Assembly (NCBI RefSeq): GCF_001767255.1
Contig: NZ_CP017639.1
Location: forward strand, 518,875 to 582,874
Direction of reading: 5' to 3'
DNA from: Corynebacterium sp. NML98-0116
Lineage (GTDB): Bacteria > Actinomycetota > Actinomycetes > Mycobacteriales > Mycobacteriaceae
Length of the DNA: 64,000 nt
The notes beneath the pieces were generated by a model. The model was not told the DNA's origin, searched no databases, and saw only the letters and a program-made list of their open reading frames with translations. Below are positions 19,975-29,074 of this stretch, piece by piece; position 1 is the stretch's first letter, and every line of letters begins with the position of its first letter. Position numbers and translations under genes: made by a program.

Positions 19975-20766
19975 ATGACGCAACCTCCAAACGCACCGAG
20001 GCCAGGCTGGGGCTACGGCCAGACTGGGCAGCCGGGTTACGGCAAGCCATTCGACCGGCCGTTTTCGCATCCGGACCAGCAGCTTGCCGCGTTCGACGTC
20101 GACCCTGCGATGGACCCCGCCGCGCAGCGCAAGAGCAAGTTCAAGCAGCAGCGCAGAACCGGGCTGCTGTTCGCGCTGGGATACATCGCGATTATCTGGG
20201 CCGTGCACATCCTGAACATGGCGGTGTTCGGCGGAGGGCTGAATAACTTTGGCGTGCACCCGCTGGACCTGACCAGTATCTGGCACATCTTCACCTCGCC
20301 GCTCCTGCACGCTGACCTGGACCACCTGATCGGCAACACCGGATTGGGGGCGCTCTTCGCGTTCTTGGTGGGGTACTCCGGTAAGCGGGTGTTCTGGGAG
20401 GTCACGGCCTTTGTGGTGCTGATTGGCGGCATCGGAACCTGGTTGTTCGGTGGCATCGGCACGAACCACATTGGCGCCTCGGGCCTGGTCTACGGGTGGC
20501 TGGCGTACCTGCTGGTGCGCGGCTTCTTTAATAGGTCGGCGCGCCAGGTGTTGCTTGGTGTCATCCTCGGGTTTACGTACTCGGGTCTGATGTGGGGCGT
20601 GCTGCCGTTCGTCGAGGGCGTCAGCTGGCAGGCGCACCTCTTTGGAGCGATTGGCGGTATGGCGGCGGGCATGATTATCACCTCGGACGACCCGCCGGAG
20701 CTCGCGATGAAGAAAGCGCAGAAGAAACAGCGCAAGAATCCGAATCAGCCCTATGGGCTAGGATGA
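19975..20766 (+). CDS. Rhomboid-family intramembrane serine protease
   Basis: Polytopic membrane protein of 263 residues. A Pro/Gly-rich cytoplasmic N-terminus (about 55 residues) precedes six or so helices. The catalytic Ser is in GASGLVYGW and the partner His in HLFGAIGGMAAG. The LLHADLDHLIGN loop is also family-typical. It begins 4 bases after the DUF2017 stop and ends 6 bases before murI. Confidence 0.9.
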   Translation: MTQPPNAPRPGWGYGQTGQPGYGKPFDRPFSHPDQQLAAFDVDPAMDPAAQRKSKFKQQRRTGLLFALGYIAIIWAVHILNMAVFGGGLNNFGVHPLDLTSIWHIFTSPLLHADLDHLIGNTGLGALFAFLVGYSGKRVFWEVTAFVVLIGGIGTWLFGGIGTNHIGASGLVYGWLAYLLVRGFFNRSARQVLLGVILGFTYSGLMWGVLPFVEGVSWQAHLFGAIGGMAAGMIITSDDPPELAMKKAQKKQRKNPNQPYGLG

Positions 20767-20772
20767 TGTGAC

Positions 20773-21579
20773 GTGAAAACGCTCGAGAACAATGCTCCTA
20801 TCGGTCTTTTCGACTCCGGCGTTGGCGGCCTGACAGTGGCCCGCGCCGTCATCGACCAGTTGCCCAACGAGTCGATGATCTACATCGGCGATACCGCGAA
20901 CAGCCCGTACGGCCCGCAGCCGATTGCGCAGGTGCGCCAACACGCAATGCGTATCGCCGACGAACTCGTCGCCCGCGGCTGCAAGATGCTGGTCATCGCC
21001 TGCAACACGGCCACTTCCGCATTCTTACACGACGCCCGCGAGCGCTACGACATCCCAGTTGTTGAGGTGATTCAACCAGCGGTGCGGCGCGCAATCGCGA
21101 CGACGCGAAATAACAAGATTGGTGTGATCGGTACGCAGGGCACCATCACCTCCGGGGCCTACCAGGACCTGTTCGCGCTCAACTCAAATTTGGAGGTGAC
21201 GGCCACTGCGTGCCCGCGGTTTGTCGAGTTCGTGGAACGTGGCGTGACGTCGGGCCCGGAGATCCTCAGCATTGCCAAGGAGTACTTGGCGCCGCAGCGC
21301 GAAGCGGGCGTCGATACGCTGGTGCTGGGCTGCACCCACTATCCGCTCCTCTCTGGCATCGTGCAGCTGGCCGTGGGGGACGACGTCACGCTCGTGTCCT
21401 CAGCGGAGGAGACTGCGAAGGACGTGCTCCGCATCCTCACTGAGCGCGACTTGCTGGCGGATCCCGAGGTGGAACCAACGCGAACCTTTGAATCCACCGG
21501 CGACCCGGCAGTGTTTGACTCCCTCGCGACGCGCTTCCTTGGGCCGATGGTGCACGCCGTAAACCACCCCATGAGCTAG
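20773..21579 (+). CDS. murI: Glutamate racemase
   Basis: Cofactor-independent racemase of 268 residues, supplying D-glutamate for peptidoglycan. The two catalytic cysteines are in ACNTAT and GCTHYPLL. The [13 protein letters not shown] start is diagnostic. GTG start at 20773. The order rhomboid-murI-metallohydrolase-rph matches mycobacteria. Confidence 0.96.
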   Translation: MKTLENNAPIGLFDSGVGGLTVARAVIDQLPNESMIYIGDTANSPYGPQPIAQVRQHAMRIADELVARGCKMLVIACNTATSAFLHDARERYDIPVVEVIQPAVRRAIATTRNNKIGVIGTQGTITSGAYQDLFALNSNLEVTATACPRFVEFVERGVTSGPEILSIAKEYLAPQREAGVDTLVLGCTHYPLLSGIVQLAVGDDVTLVSSAEETAKDVLRILTERDLLADPEVEPTRTFESTGDPAVFDSLATRFLGPMVHAVNHPMS

Positions 21580-21674
21580 GCCACAGCTGCCAGATTTTAC
21601 TGACATGGCTACAAAACTGAGCGTTTTTAGTGGAAACGTTAGAAATTACGTAGTTTTCATGGCACAGTAATTCC

Positions 21675-22451
21675 ATGAAGTTGACCATTCTCGGGTGTTC
21701 AGGGAGTTTAGGCGCCCCCGGTAATCCCGGCTCGTCCTATGTGATCAGTACTCCGGGCAATCCGGACATACTGATGGACTTTGGGCCAGGCGCATTGGCT
21801 GCGATGCAGACGCGCGAGGAAATGGATCCTTCCAACGCGCACCTGATTTTTTCGCACCTGCACGCGGATCACTGCTCTGACGTGCCCTCGCTGCTGGTAT
21901 GGCGGCGCTACCACCCGGAGAAGCCCGCGGAGTGCGCGCATAAGCTGTACGGCCCAGGCCACGCCGCGACACACTTTGGCCGAATGGCTGCGAACACTGC
22001 CGACGAGGTCGACGACATCAGTGACACCTTTGACGTACACACGTGGAGCCCTCGCACCCCGGTTGAGATAGATGGCGTGCAGGTCACTCCGTTCCCGGTG
22101 GATCACCCGGCGCAGGAATCGCACGCGCTGCGGGTTACGTGCAAGAAGACCGGCGCGACGCTGGTCTACTCGGGCGATAGCGGGGTCACGCCTAACCTAG
22201 TCGAGGCGGCCCGCGACGCGGATCTCTTCCTCTGCGAGGCCGCCTGGGGTCCGACATCCGAGGGGATGGCGCCCGGCATGCACCTTTCTGGTGAAGAGGC
22301 GGGGCGGATTGCGCGCGAAGCGGGCGTCAAAAAGCTCGTGGTTGTGCACATCCAGCCGTGGGCGGACCAGCAGGCCACCCTTGAGGCCGCTGCGCGCGAG
22401 TTCGGCGGGCCGACGGTGCTCGGCGAGCCCGGCGCCTGCTTCGAGCTGTAG
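21675..22451 (+). CDS. MBL-fold metallo-hydrolase, Rv1339-like
   Basis: This protein has 258 residues. The metal-binding motif [10 protein letters not shown], the later [10 protein letters not shown] and YSGDSG, and a terminal His (VVHIQPW) define a metallo-beta-lactamase fold. Between murI and rph, the mycobacterial counterpart is Rv1339, reported as an atypical cyclic-AMP phosphodiesterase. That function is plausible here but is inferred from context and motif. Confidence 0.88.
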   Translation: MKLTILGCSGSLGAPGNPGSSYVISTPGNPDILMDFGPGALAAMQTREEMDPSNAHLIFSHLHADHCSDVPSLLVWRRYHPEKPAECAHKLYGPGHAATHFGRMAANTADEVDDISDTFDVHTWSPRTPVEIDGVQVTPFPVDHPAQESHALRVTCKKTGATLVYSGDSGVTPNLVEAARDADLFLCEAAWGPTSEGMAPGMHLSGEEAGRIAREAGVKKLVVVHIQPWADQQATLEAAAREFGGPTVLGEPGACFEL

Positions 22452-22474
22452 CGCAGTGCGTTACCCTGGAGTGC

Positions 22475-23206
22475 ATGACAACTTCTGATTTTCTGCGCGC
22501 AGACGGGCGCGCTCTCGACGAAATGCGACCGGTGCGTATCACCCGCTCGTTTACCTCGAACCCGGCAGGTAGCGTCCTTGTAGAGTTCGGCAACACCCGC
22601 GTCATGTGCACCGCCTCCATCGAGGAAGGCGTGCCGCGCTTCAAGAAGGATTCCGGCGAAGGCTGGCTGACCGCCGAATACTCCATGCTCCCGGCCGCAA
22701 CCCACGAGCGCATGCCACGCGAATCGATGCGCGGCAAGGTGAAGGGCCGCACCCACGAGATCTCCCGCCTGGTCGGGCGTTCGCTGCGCGCTGCGGTGGA
22801 CCTGCGCCAGCTGGGGGAGAACACAATCCAGCTCGACTGCGACGTCCTCCAAGCCGACGGCGGCACCCGCACCGCCTCCATCACCGGCGCGTACGTCGCG
22901 CTTGCGGACGCCATCTCCGTCCTCAAGGAACGCGGCGTCGTACCGGGTGAGCCGCTGCTCGCGCCAGTCGCCGCAGTCTCCGTAGGGATTATCGACGGCC
23001 GCGTTTGCCTCGACCTGCCGTACGAGGAAGACTCCCGCGCTGAAGTTGACCTCAACGTAGTCATGCAGGAGGGCGACAACTTCGTCGAAGTCCAGGGCAC
23101 CGGCGAGCACGGTCTGTTCGGCCGCGAGGAGCTCAACCAGATGCTCGACGTGGCACAAAAGGGCTTGAACGAGCTCATCCAGGCACAGAAAGCCGCGCTG
23201 GCATGA
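22475..23206 (+). CDS. rph: Ribonuclease PH
   Basis: Phosphorolytic 3'-5' exoribonuclease of 243 residues that trims tRNA 3' ends. [19 protein letters not shown] at the start, [13 protein letters not shown], and the RSLRAAVDL and [20 protein letters not shown] stretches are family signatures. It is coupled to rdgB by an ATGA overlap. Confidence 0.97.
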   Translation: MTTSDFLRADGRALDEMRPVRITRSFTSNPAGSVLVEFGNTRVMCTASIEEGVPRFKKDSGEGWLTAEYSMLPAATHERMPRESMRGKVKGRTHEISRLVGRSLRAAVDLRQLGENTIQLDCDVLQADGGTRTASITGAYVALADAISVLKERGVVPGEPLLAPVAAVSVGIIDGRVCLDLPYEEDSRAEVDLNVVMQEGDNFVEVQGTGEHGLFGREELNQMLDVAQKGLNELIQAQKAALA

Positions 23207-23826
23207 CGGTAAGGGTGCTGGTTGCGTCCAATAACGCAAAGAAGCTCAAAGAACTCCAGCAGGTACTCGACGACTGCGGCATCGACGGCGTGGAACTCGT
23301 CGCCCTCGGCGACGTGGAGCCGTACCCGGAGCCGAAAGAAGACGGGCTGACGTTCGAAGCGAACGCGCTGATCAAGGCGCGCGCCGGGGTAGCAGCCACC
23401 GGGCTGCCGTGCGTGGCAGACGATTCCGGCCTGGCCATTGCAGCGCTCAACGGGATGCCGGGCGTGCTCTCCGCCCGCTGGTCTGGGCATGCTGGGCAGC
23501 ACGGAGCCGAGGACACCGACACCGCGAATAACAATTTGTTGCTCGCCCAGATGGCGGACATCGCTCAGCGTGACGCGGCGTTCGTGTCTTGCTGCGCGCT
23601 CGTGACCCCGCAGGGCGAGGAGTTCACCGCCGAGGGCCGCTGGGAGGGTAGCCTGCTCGAAGCGCCGAAGGGCGAGCACGGCTTCGGCTACGACCCGATC
23701 TTCCAACCAGCCGACACCCCCGGCCGCTCGTCAGCGCAGCTCACACCGGAAGAGAAAAACGCCCGCTCACACCGTGGGACGGCGTTGCGGGCGCTGGCAC
23801 CGCGCATCGCGGCGCTTTGTAGCTAG
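23203..23826 (+). CDS. rdgB: Non-canonical purine NTP pyrophosphatase (RdgB/HAM1)
   Basis: House-cleaning enzyme of 207 residues, hydrolysing dITP and XTP to monophosphates. The [14 protein letters not shown] start, the ADDSGL metal site and the HGFGYDPIF loop are visible. The start overlaps the rph stop by 4 bases. Confidence 0.96.
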   Translation: MTVRVLVASNNAKKLKELQQVLDDCGIDGVELVALGDVEPYPEPKEDGLTFEANALIKARAGVAATGLPCVADDSGLAIAALNGMPGVLSARWSGHAGQHGAEDTDTANNNLLLAQMADIAQRDAAFVSCCALVTPQGEEFTAEGRWEGSLLEAPKGEHGFGYDPIFQPADTPGRSSAQLTPEEKNARSHRGTALRALAPRIAALCS

Positions 23827-23835
23827 CGTGGGCAG

Positions 23836-24204
23836 CTAGCGTAGCTGGAACGTGCGCGTGACCTCCTTGCGGCGCTTCGCCTCCACCCAGAAAGACAAGA
23901 AGGGGACGACGCCAGAAATCGCGGTCACCGCCCACGTCTGCGCAGCCCAACGGGCCTTCAGCCCCAGGTTCAGCGACGTGACCAGGAACAGGATGTACGC
24001 CAGCCCATGCACGCGCGCCACCCACTCCAGCATGGACACGTCCATGTGTAGGAGGTACTGCATGATCATGCGCGCGCATAGGAGCAGCAGCAGGATGCCC
24101 GTTGTCCACGCTGCGACAGAGAACGCCGTGAGCGCTTGCTTTACTCGGCGCTGACGCTCCGGGTGAATCTTGGGTGCTGCTGCGTTTGGCTGCGGCTGGG
24201 TCAT
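23836..24204 (-). CDS. DUF3817 membrane protein
   Basis: A 122-residue integral membrane protein with about three helices, including WTTGILLLLLCARMI and HGLAYILFLVTSL. The family is found next to rph/rdgB in Mycobacteriales (Rv1342c). The ATG at 24204 gives the natural start MTQPQPN. Function unknown. It is downstream of the LprD-like gene in the same leftward transcript. Confidence 0.85.
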   Translation of the reverse strand: MTQPQPNAAAPKIHPERQRRVKQALTAFSVAAWTTGILLLLLCARMIMQYLLHMDVSMLEWVARVHGLAYILFLVTSLNLGLKARWAAQTWAVTAISGVVPFLSFWVEAKRRKEVTRTFQLR

Positions 24205-24217
24205 GCTTTCAGGCCTC

Positions 24218-24703
24218 TCACTTTCTGTTCGGTTCACTCTTCGGCTCGCTGTTTGGTTCGCTGTTTGGATCCGCCGAACCACGACGGCGTGGTGCGAGCA
24301 TCGAGTTGTATTCTTCCACATCGAGAGTAGGACGCTCCGGCAGGAAATCCTCATCAATCTCCACCGGATCACGGCTGCCGTCCGCACCGTAGCGTGCAAG
24401 GTCCGCCTCGTAGAGCTCATCCATCGACCCCGATGCGTTCAGCGCATCAATCTTTTCGTTCTCCATCTTTAACCCCGCCTTGTAGGCGTAGACGAAAAAC
24501 GCACCGAAGAACGGCCACTGCAACGCATACCCCAGGTTCTGGAACGTCCCCGTCCCGGACTGGTAGCGGGTCCACTGCCAGTACGCCAGCAGACAGCACG
24601 TAATCACCGCGGCGATGAGCAACACGACGTGCCACGCGCGAACCCGAACGTGCCGACGCTTCGGCGCGCCCTCTTCACCTGGGAAACTGTTTTGCTCGCT
24701 CAC
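24218..24703 (-). CDS. LprD-like membrane protein
   Basis: A 161-residue protein with two membrane segments (about residues 25-45 and 60-78) and an acidic tail. Position next to DUF3817, rdgB and rph matches Rv1343c (LprD). The tail ends in tandem NSEP-type repeats encoded by a 12-base DNA repeat around 24236-24270, so its length may vary between strains. Function unknown. Confidence 0.75.
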   Translation of the reverse strand: MSEQNSFPGEEGAPKRRHVRVRAWHVVLLIAAVITCCLLAYWQWTRYQSGTGTFQNLGYALQWPFFGAFFVYAYKAGLKMENEKIDALNASGSMDELYEADLARYGADGSRDPVEIDEDFLPERPTLDVEEYNSMLAPRRRGSADPNSEPNSEPKSEPNRK

Positions 24704-24784
24704 AGTGCTTCAGTCTAGCAACAACACTTATCGACGCCCCTCCGACAAGTTTTGCGGCCCCGATACTTGTTCTGCGGTTGCGTG

Positions 24785-24976
24785 TGTCCGCGCGGCGGAC
24801 ACCCCTGATGCGTTCCCGGAAGGATGGAGCTGGTAGACGTGTTGCCGCGGACAGACAGAGGGGATCCTGTGTCCGCGGGGTGGAAGATGAAAAGGGGGTT
24901 GGTTGTCCGCGCGGCGGAAACATTTGATGTCTTGCCGCGGACAGGTGGAGCAGATCGCGTGTCCGCGCAGCGGACA
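24785..24976 (+). repeat. Array of TGTCCGC/GCGGACA inverted repeats (array A)
   Basis: Within this gene-free stretch I count perfect palindromes at 24785-24801 and 24960-24976 and imperfect copies at 24870-24886 and 24904-24920. Two inverted half-sites TTGCCGCGGACA sit at 24842-24853 and 24932-24943. Each half-site is followed after 16 bases by a TGTCCGC unit, so each pair could form a hairpin with a 9-base CCGCGGACA/TGTCCGCGG-type stem. The array lies between the LprD-like gene (divergent) and tRNA-Leu. Confidence 0.85.
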
Positions 24977-25062
24977 CCTCCCCCAACCTGGTAGCAGCAG
25001 CCCCGGTCCTTCCTGCTAGTTTGTGCCCACTTGTGCAGTGTGTAGGATGAAAGGCGCTTTAT

Positions 25063-25143
<81 letters not shown>

Positions 25144-25152
25144 CAAGAGGAA

Positions 25153-25197
25153 AGAGCCTCCGGGATTGCAAATGACGCAGTGTCGGAGGTTCTTTTG
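25153..25197 (+). terminator. Terminator after tRNA-Leu
   Basis: AGAGCCTCCG at 25153-25162 pairs with CGGAGGTTCT at 25184-25193, followed by TTTTG. Confidence 0.75.
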
Positions 25198-25222
25198 TGC
25201 GCGCCGCAAAAGCCAAAAGCTG

Positions 25223-25757
25223 GGCTTAAGGGACATTTTGTGTGTAACTAACTGCGTCCAGCCCACCCTTTTCTCACGCCTAAGCTGAGGTTCCACTGAT
25301 GATCAATGCCGGTATCGAATTCTTTCGGTCCGTCGACCTCTTCCCGTTGACCTCTTCCGGTCGACCTACTCCGGTTTACCAACGCAGGTCAGCGCAAAAT
25401 CGGCAAAATAGCCCCAAACCATCCAAATCGAGCTGACCTGGGTTGGTCGGCGCAATGAGGTCGACCGGAACCCCCGATACCTCGATGCGACCAGAATTGT
25501 GCACGTCAAGGGCTTTGCTCGTCCCCCTGGCTATATGTGGCCGCGCAACGCGCAGGCGGCTGGTTCTAGTCCCCTAGAGCCCTCGATGCCGCGGGTCCCT
25601 GCGCTACCCGCAGACTCCAGACCACACACCAGACGTCATTCGGTGTTGATTTCTCAAAACGGGCGAATGGAACTGTTTTGAAAACCATATCTGGTTGTTG
25701 GCCGAGGTCATCCCGGGAAACCAGATAGATTTATACACACAAAATGTCCCTTAAGCC
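25223..25757. mobile_element. 535-bp non-autonomous element (MITE-like), IS256-type ends
   Basis: Perfect 24-bp terminal inverted repeats lie at 25223-25246 (starting GGCTTAAGGGACATT) and 25734-25757. An exact 8-bp direct repeat AAAAGCTG flanks the element at 25215-25222 and 25758-25765. The inside has no gene longer than about 60 codons, so it carries no transposase. An 8-bp target duplication and a TGTGTAA-type inner end suggest IS256-family mobilisation; ISL3 also makes 8-bp duplications. It inserted just after the tRNA-Leu terminator. It accounts for most of the otherwise empty 25198-25784 stretch. Confidence 0.85.
25355..25470. repeat. Long imperfect inverted repeat inside the mobile element
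   Basis: Two 39-base arms (25355-25393 and 25432-25470) match in inverse orientation over 28 positions or more, broken only in the middle, with a 38-base spacer. The outer 13 bases (TTCCGGTCGACCT) and inner CAGGTCAGC are identical. A stable stem-loop would form in either strand. Further GTCGACCTC-like copies precede the left arm. Confidence 0.8.
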
Positions 25758-25784
25758 AAAAGCTGAGTAGCGGAAGCCGCAAAA

Positions 25785-26003
25785 CTACGGCGCGTCGATC
25801 GGGAACTGGACGGAGCCGTCCGTCGATTGGGTGGGTGCTTCGTCCTGCTCCGGCCCGTAAATGAGCCAGCCGCCGAGGGCGACCAAGGCCGCGATCGCGA
25901 TGGTCGCGATTACTGCGCGCTGCTTCTTGGGCTCAGCCGGGCGGTCAGGGTTGTATTCGGCTTTGAGGTAGGGGTCTTGGTTTGGCGTCGTATTCGTATC
26001 CAC
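25785..26003 (-). CDS. Small single-pass membrane protein
   Basis: A 72-residue protein with a hydrophilic N-terminus, one helix (about residues 30-50, VIATIAIAALVALGGWLIYG) and a short acidic outer tail. GTG start at 26003. It follows bcp by 18 bases on the same strand, so is probably co-transcribed. Family not recognised. Confidence 0.6.
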   Translation of the reverse strand: MDTNTTPNQDPYLKAEYNPDRPAEPKKQRAVIATIAIAALVALGGWLIYGPEQDEAPTQSTDGSVQFPIDAP

Positions 26004-26021
26004 GGCGCCAAAGATATCATC

Positions 26022-26513
26022 TTATGCGCTGGTGGTTGCATTCAGGTCCCAGTCGCGCAGTATGCGCTCGACGTGGCCGGTTGCGCGAACATTGTACTGC
26101 GCCTGCTCAACCTTGCCGTCGGCGCCAACGAGAATGGTGGAGCGGATGACGCCCTGCACGATACGGCCGTAGTTGTTCTTCTCGCCGAATGCGCCGTAGG
26201 CGGTCATGGTTTCCTTGGACGGATCGGAAAGAAGGGCGATCTTCAGGTCGTGGTCTTCGCGGAACTTCGCCAGCTTTTCTGGCTTGTCGGGGCTGATGCC
26301 GACGACGGCGATGTTGGCGTCGTTAAACACTTCGAGGTGCTCGGTGAAGTCGCAAGCTTCCTTGGTGCAGCCCGGGGTGTTGGCGCGTGGGTAGAAGTAG
26401 ACAATAACGCGCTTGCCGGCGAAGTCTGCAAGCGAAACGGTCTCGCCTTTGTCGCTGGTCAGGGTGAATGCGGGGGCGGTGTCGCCTTGTTCGAGTCGAA
26501 TGTTGTCAGTCAT
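26022..26513 (-). CDS. bcp: Thiol peroxidase Bcp (peroxiredoxin)
   Basis: Peroxiredoxin of 163 residues reducing hydroperoxides with thioredoxin-type donors. The peroxidatic Cys is in NTPGCTKEACDF, with a second Cys five residues later as in Bcp/PrxQ. The YFYPRANTPGC context is diagnostic. The ATG at 26513 gives the usual length. It is divergent from the DUF3618 gene. Confidence 0.94.
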   Translation of the reverse strand: MTDNIRLEQGDTAPAFTLTSDKGETVSLADFAGKRVIVYFYPRANTPGCTKEACDFTEHLEVFNDANIAVVGISPDKPEKLAKFREDHDLKIALLSDPSKETMTAYGAFGEKNNYGRIVQGVIRSTILVGADGKVEQAQYNVRATGHVERILRDWDLNATTSA

Positions 26514-26583
26514 AATTCCCCGTTTTACACTAGATTGGTTGGAAGTTCTGTAAATAGTTAACACATCTAGGAGTATGTAGATC

Positions 26584-26859
26584 GTGGCACGAGATATTCA
26601 TGACATTGAGCGCAGCCTTGCAGAGACCCGCTCGAAGCTCGCTAGCACCCTCGATGAGCTCGCAGACCGCGCTCAGCCATCCAACCTTGCAGACAGCGCG
26701 AAGAGCGAAGCTGCTAACTGGCTGCAGGATGAGACCGTCCAGAAGGTCCTGATTGGTATCGGCGTTGGTGTCGCAGCACTTGTTGGCATCAAGGTGTTTA
26801 ACAGCCGCAAGCGCAAGAGCGAGCTGAAGAAGCTGCAGGAGCTGCTCTCTCAGCGCTAA
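26584..26859 (+). CDS. DUF3618 family protein
   Basis: A 91-residue protein. The conserved N-terminal helix IERSLAETRSKLASTLDELADR is typical of DUF3618. One membrane helix (about residues 58-74) and a Lys-rich tail follow. Function unknown; probably a membrane-associated helical protein. GTG start with AGGAG upstream. Confidence 0.85.
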   Translation: MARDIHDIERSLAETRSKLASTLDELADRAQPSNLADSAKSEAANWLQDETVQKVLIGIGVGVAALVGIKVFNSRKRKSELKKLQELLSQR

Positions 26860-26875
26860 AACGCGCAGAAGAGTG

Positions 26876-26908
26876 CCCCGCCCCTCCACGTTGGAGGAGC
26901 GGGGTTTT
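26876..26908. terminator. Bidirectional terminator between DUF3618 gene and pncA
   Basis: CCCCGCCCCTCC pairs with GGAGGAGCGGGG around a short loop, then TTTTCT. It serves the convergent genes on both sides. Confidence 0.85.
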
Positions 26909-26911
26909 CTG

Positions 26912-27475
26912 CTATTTCACGACGACCGTCGCACCTGCCGCTTCCATCTCACGCAGCGCCGCCTGCCCACGCTCCTCGTCGACGGGGGAGCACAGGTCGG
27001 CGAGGACGCGGACGTCGAAACCCTCCTTGCGGGCATCAAGCACCGTGGCGCGCACGCAGTGGTCCGTAGCGATGCCGCACACATCAATGGCGGTGACGCC
27101 GTGCTCGCGCAGCCAATCGCCGAGCAGTACATCGCCGTCAGTGACGCCCTCAAACCCGGAATAAGCAGCGGTGTAGTGCCCCTTCCGGAAGTACTTGTCA
27201 ATACTTATCGACGCCAGCGGCGCGCGCAGCTGTGCGCCATCGGTGTCAGCAACGCAGTGGACTGGCCAGGTATCCACAAAATCCGGGTCCTGTGAGAAGT
27301 GGGTGCCAGGGTCGATGTGCCAGTCCTGCGTGGCGAGCACGAAGTCGTAGTCGTCTCTGTGTTCTTCGAGCAGTGTGTGCACGCCTTCGGCGACGAGATC
27401 ACCCTTCGCGGTGCCGAGGGAACCGCCGGGGCAGAAGTCATTTTGGATATCAACAAGGATGCAAGCGACAGTCAT
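26912..27475 (-). CDS. pncA: Nicotinamidase
   Basis: Isochorismatase-fold amidase of 187 residues that turns nicotinamide into nicotinate and also activates pyrazinamide in this order. The catalytic Asp is in VDIQNDF and the metal-binding Asp/His are in TQDWHIDPGTHF. The Lys is in FRKGHYTAAYSGF and the nucleophilic Cys in GIATDHCVRAT. With pncB it completes the nicotinamide salvage route to nicotinate mononucleotide. Confidence 0.95.
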   Translation of the reverse strand: MTVACILVDIQNDFCPGGSLGTAKGDLVAEGVHTLLEEHRDDYDFVLATQDWHIDPGTHFSQDPDFVDTWPVHCVADTDGAQLRAPLASISIDKYFRKGHYTAAYSGFEGVTDGDVLLGDWLREHGVTAIDVCGIATDHCVRATVLDARKEGFDVRVLADLCSPVDEERGQAALREMEAAGATVVVK

Positions 27476-27557
27476 GCCGATAGCCTAGCCGGTGGCGCGC
27501 CTGCTCGGGGCGTTTCAAAGTATGGGGGAATTTGTGGGGGATTTGGGTTAAGATACG

Positions 27558-27600
27558 AAAAAGCCCCTGGCCTGCGGTACTGTTCCCGCTGGTCAGGGGG
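27558..27600 (-). terminator. Terminator downstream of tRNA-Lys
   Basis: Reading leftward, CCCCTG...CAGGGG with inner GCGG/CCGC pairing is followed by CTTTTTCG. Confidence 0.8.
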
Positions 27601-27606
27601 TTAAGG

Positions 27607-27682
<76 letters not shown>

Positions 27683-27890
27683 TTGTTGTCTTGGAGGCTG
27701 TCCTCGTTGGCAACGTTGAATACAGTAACACTAAGGTTTGCAAGGTGTAAAATCGCCTGGTCAGAGTGGTTATTTTCGATCGTTATGGAACGGTTATCGT
27801 TTCGGGTCGCTGTAAAGTAGCGTTTCGTTGTGCTGGGGCGATAGTGTTGTTGGTTGCTAAAACTTCGGGTGTTGTGAGGAAGCGAGAAAC

Positions 27891-29072
27891 GTGACAAGCA
27901 TGCGGCGGTCTCTCATTGGTGTTGGCCTTGTCGCCGTGTTGGCGGCGGGTGTAGATGGGTGCTCGTCGGAGGCGGGCAAAGGCATCAACCAGGTGGCGGA
28001 AACCACTGGTCAGACGACCGTCAAACCAGAGCCCCCGGCGTTTTCAGTGAAGGACGAGGCGACAGACGTCGAACCCCTCGACCCGATTACGGTGAAGTCC
28101 GAAGCCGGGCTCGAAGAAGTCGAGATGACCAACGAGGCAGGCAAGGTTATCGAATCGTCCTTCAACGATGACCGCACCGAATGGGAGGTCACCGAACCGC
28201 TTGGGTACGGCCGCTACTACACCATCGTGGCGAAGGATAAGGCTGGTCAGAAGAAGACCGTGAGCTTTTCCACGGTCGTTCCAGCGGCAACGACGAACGT
28301 GTACATGGGCCCGCTTGAGGGCTCGACGGTCGGTGTTGCGCAAGCAATCACGTTCCGTTTCGACGTCCCCATCCAGGACACGAAGGCGCTTGAGGAGCTC
28401 ATCGACGTTGAGACCTCGAACGACACCGAGGGCGGCTTCTTCTGGCTGGACCCATACGAGCTGCGTTGGCGCCCGAAGGAATTTTGGGAGCCTGGCACCA
28501 CGGTGAAGGTGACGGCCGACCTGTACGGCAAGGACCTCGGCGGCGGCGTCTACGGCGCGCAGGACAACGAGACCACCTTCGAGATTGGGGACGAGGTGAA
28601 GACAGTCATCGACAACAACGAAAAGATGCTGCGCGTCTACCAAAACGGTGAGCAGATCCGTTCGTTCCCGGTATCGCTGGGTACCGACTTCCAGTACGAT
28701 ACCCCGAACGGCACCTACGTCGTTGGTGATGAGCACACCTCGCTCGTCATGGACTCCCGTACGTTCGGGCTTGGACTGGGGCAGGGCGGCTACGTCACCC
28801 CCGTGGACTACGCTACCCAGCTGTCCTACTCGGGCATCTACGTGCACTCGGCACCGTGGGCGGTGTGGGCGATGGGTTCCACGAACCAGTCGCACGGCTG
28901 CGTCAACGCGACGTACTCGGACGCGCAGTGGTTCCAAGAGACCGTGAAGCGGGGCGACCCGGTCGTTGTGAAGAATACGAACGGTGGCACCCTCAACGGC
29001 TACGACGGCCTTGGCTACTGGAACCTGGACTGGGAGCAGCGCTCCGGCGGTTCAAAGGACCCGAACGCTTAA
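27891..29072 (+). CDS. L,D-transpeptidase (YkuD) with Ig-like domains, putative lipoprotein
   Basis: Cell-wall enzyme of 393 residues making 3-3 peptidoglycan cross-links. An N-terminal signal ends in GVDGC at about residue 24, a near-lipobox with an odd Asp at -2. Two Ig-like domains (about 50-245) precede the YkuD catalytic domain (about 248-365). The catalytic HXnSHGCVN motif is visible as IYVHSAPW and SHGCVN. The architecture resembles mycobacterial LdtMt2. The GTG at 27891 follows GAGGA. Confidence 0.92.
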   Translation: MTSMRRSLIGVGLVAVLAAGVDGCSSEAGKGINQVAETTGQTTVKPEPPAFSVKDEATDVEPLDPITVKSEAGLEEVEMTNEAGKVIESSFNDDRTEWEVTEPLGYGRYYTIVAKDKAGQKKTVSFSTVVPAATTNVYMGPLEGSTVGVAQAITFRFDVPIQDTKALEELIDVETSNDTEGGFFWLDPYELRWRPKEFWEPGTTVKVTADLYGKDLGGGVYGAQDNETTFEIGDEVKTVIDNNEKMLRVYQNGEQIRSFPVSLGTDFQYDTPNGTYVVGDEHTSLVMDSRTFGLGLGQGGYVTPVDYATQLSYSGIYVHSAPWAVWAMGSTNQSHGCVNATYSDAQWFQETVKRGDPVVVKNTNGGTLNGYDGLGYWNLDWEQRSGGSKDPNA

Positions 29073-29074
29073 GT

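Noticed and set aside
25499-25681. 60-codon frame inside the mobile element as a possible transposase
   Set aside because: No transposase motif, no ribosome-binding site, and too short.
27891-29072. Typical lipoprotein assignment for the L,D-transpeptidase
   Set aside because: The GVDGC site has Asp at -2, which is unusual, so lipidation is kept only as putative.
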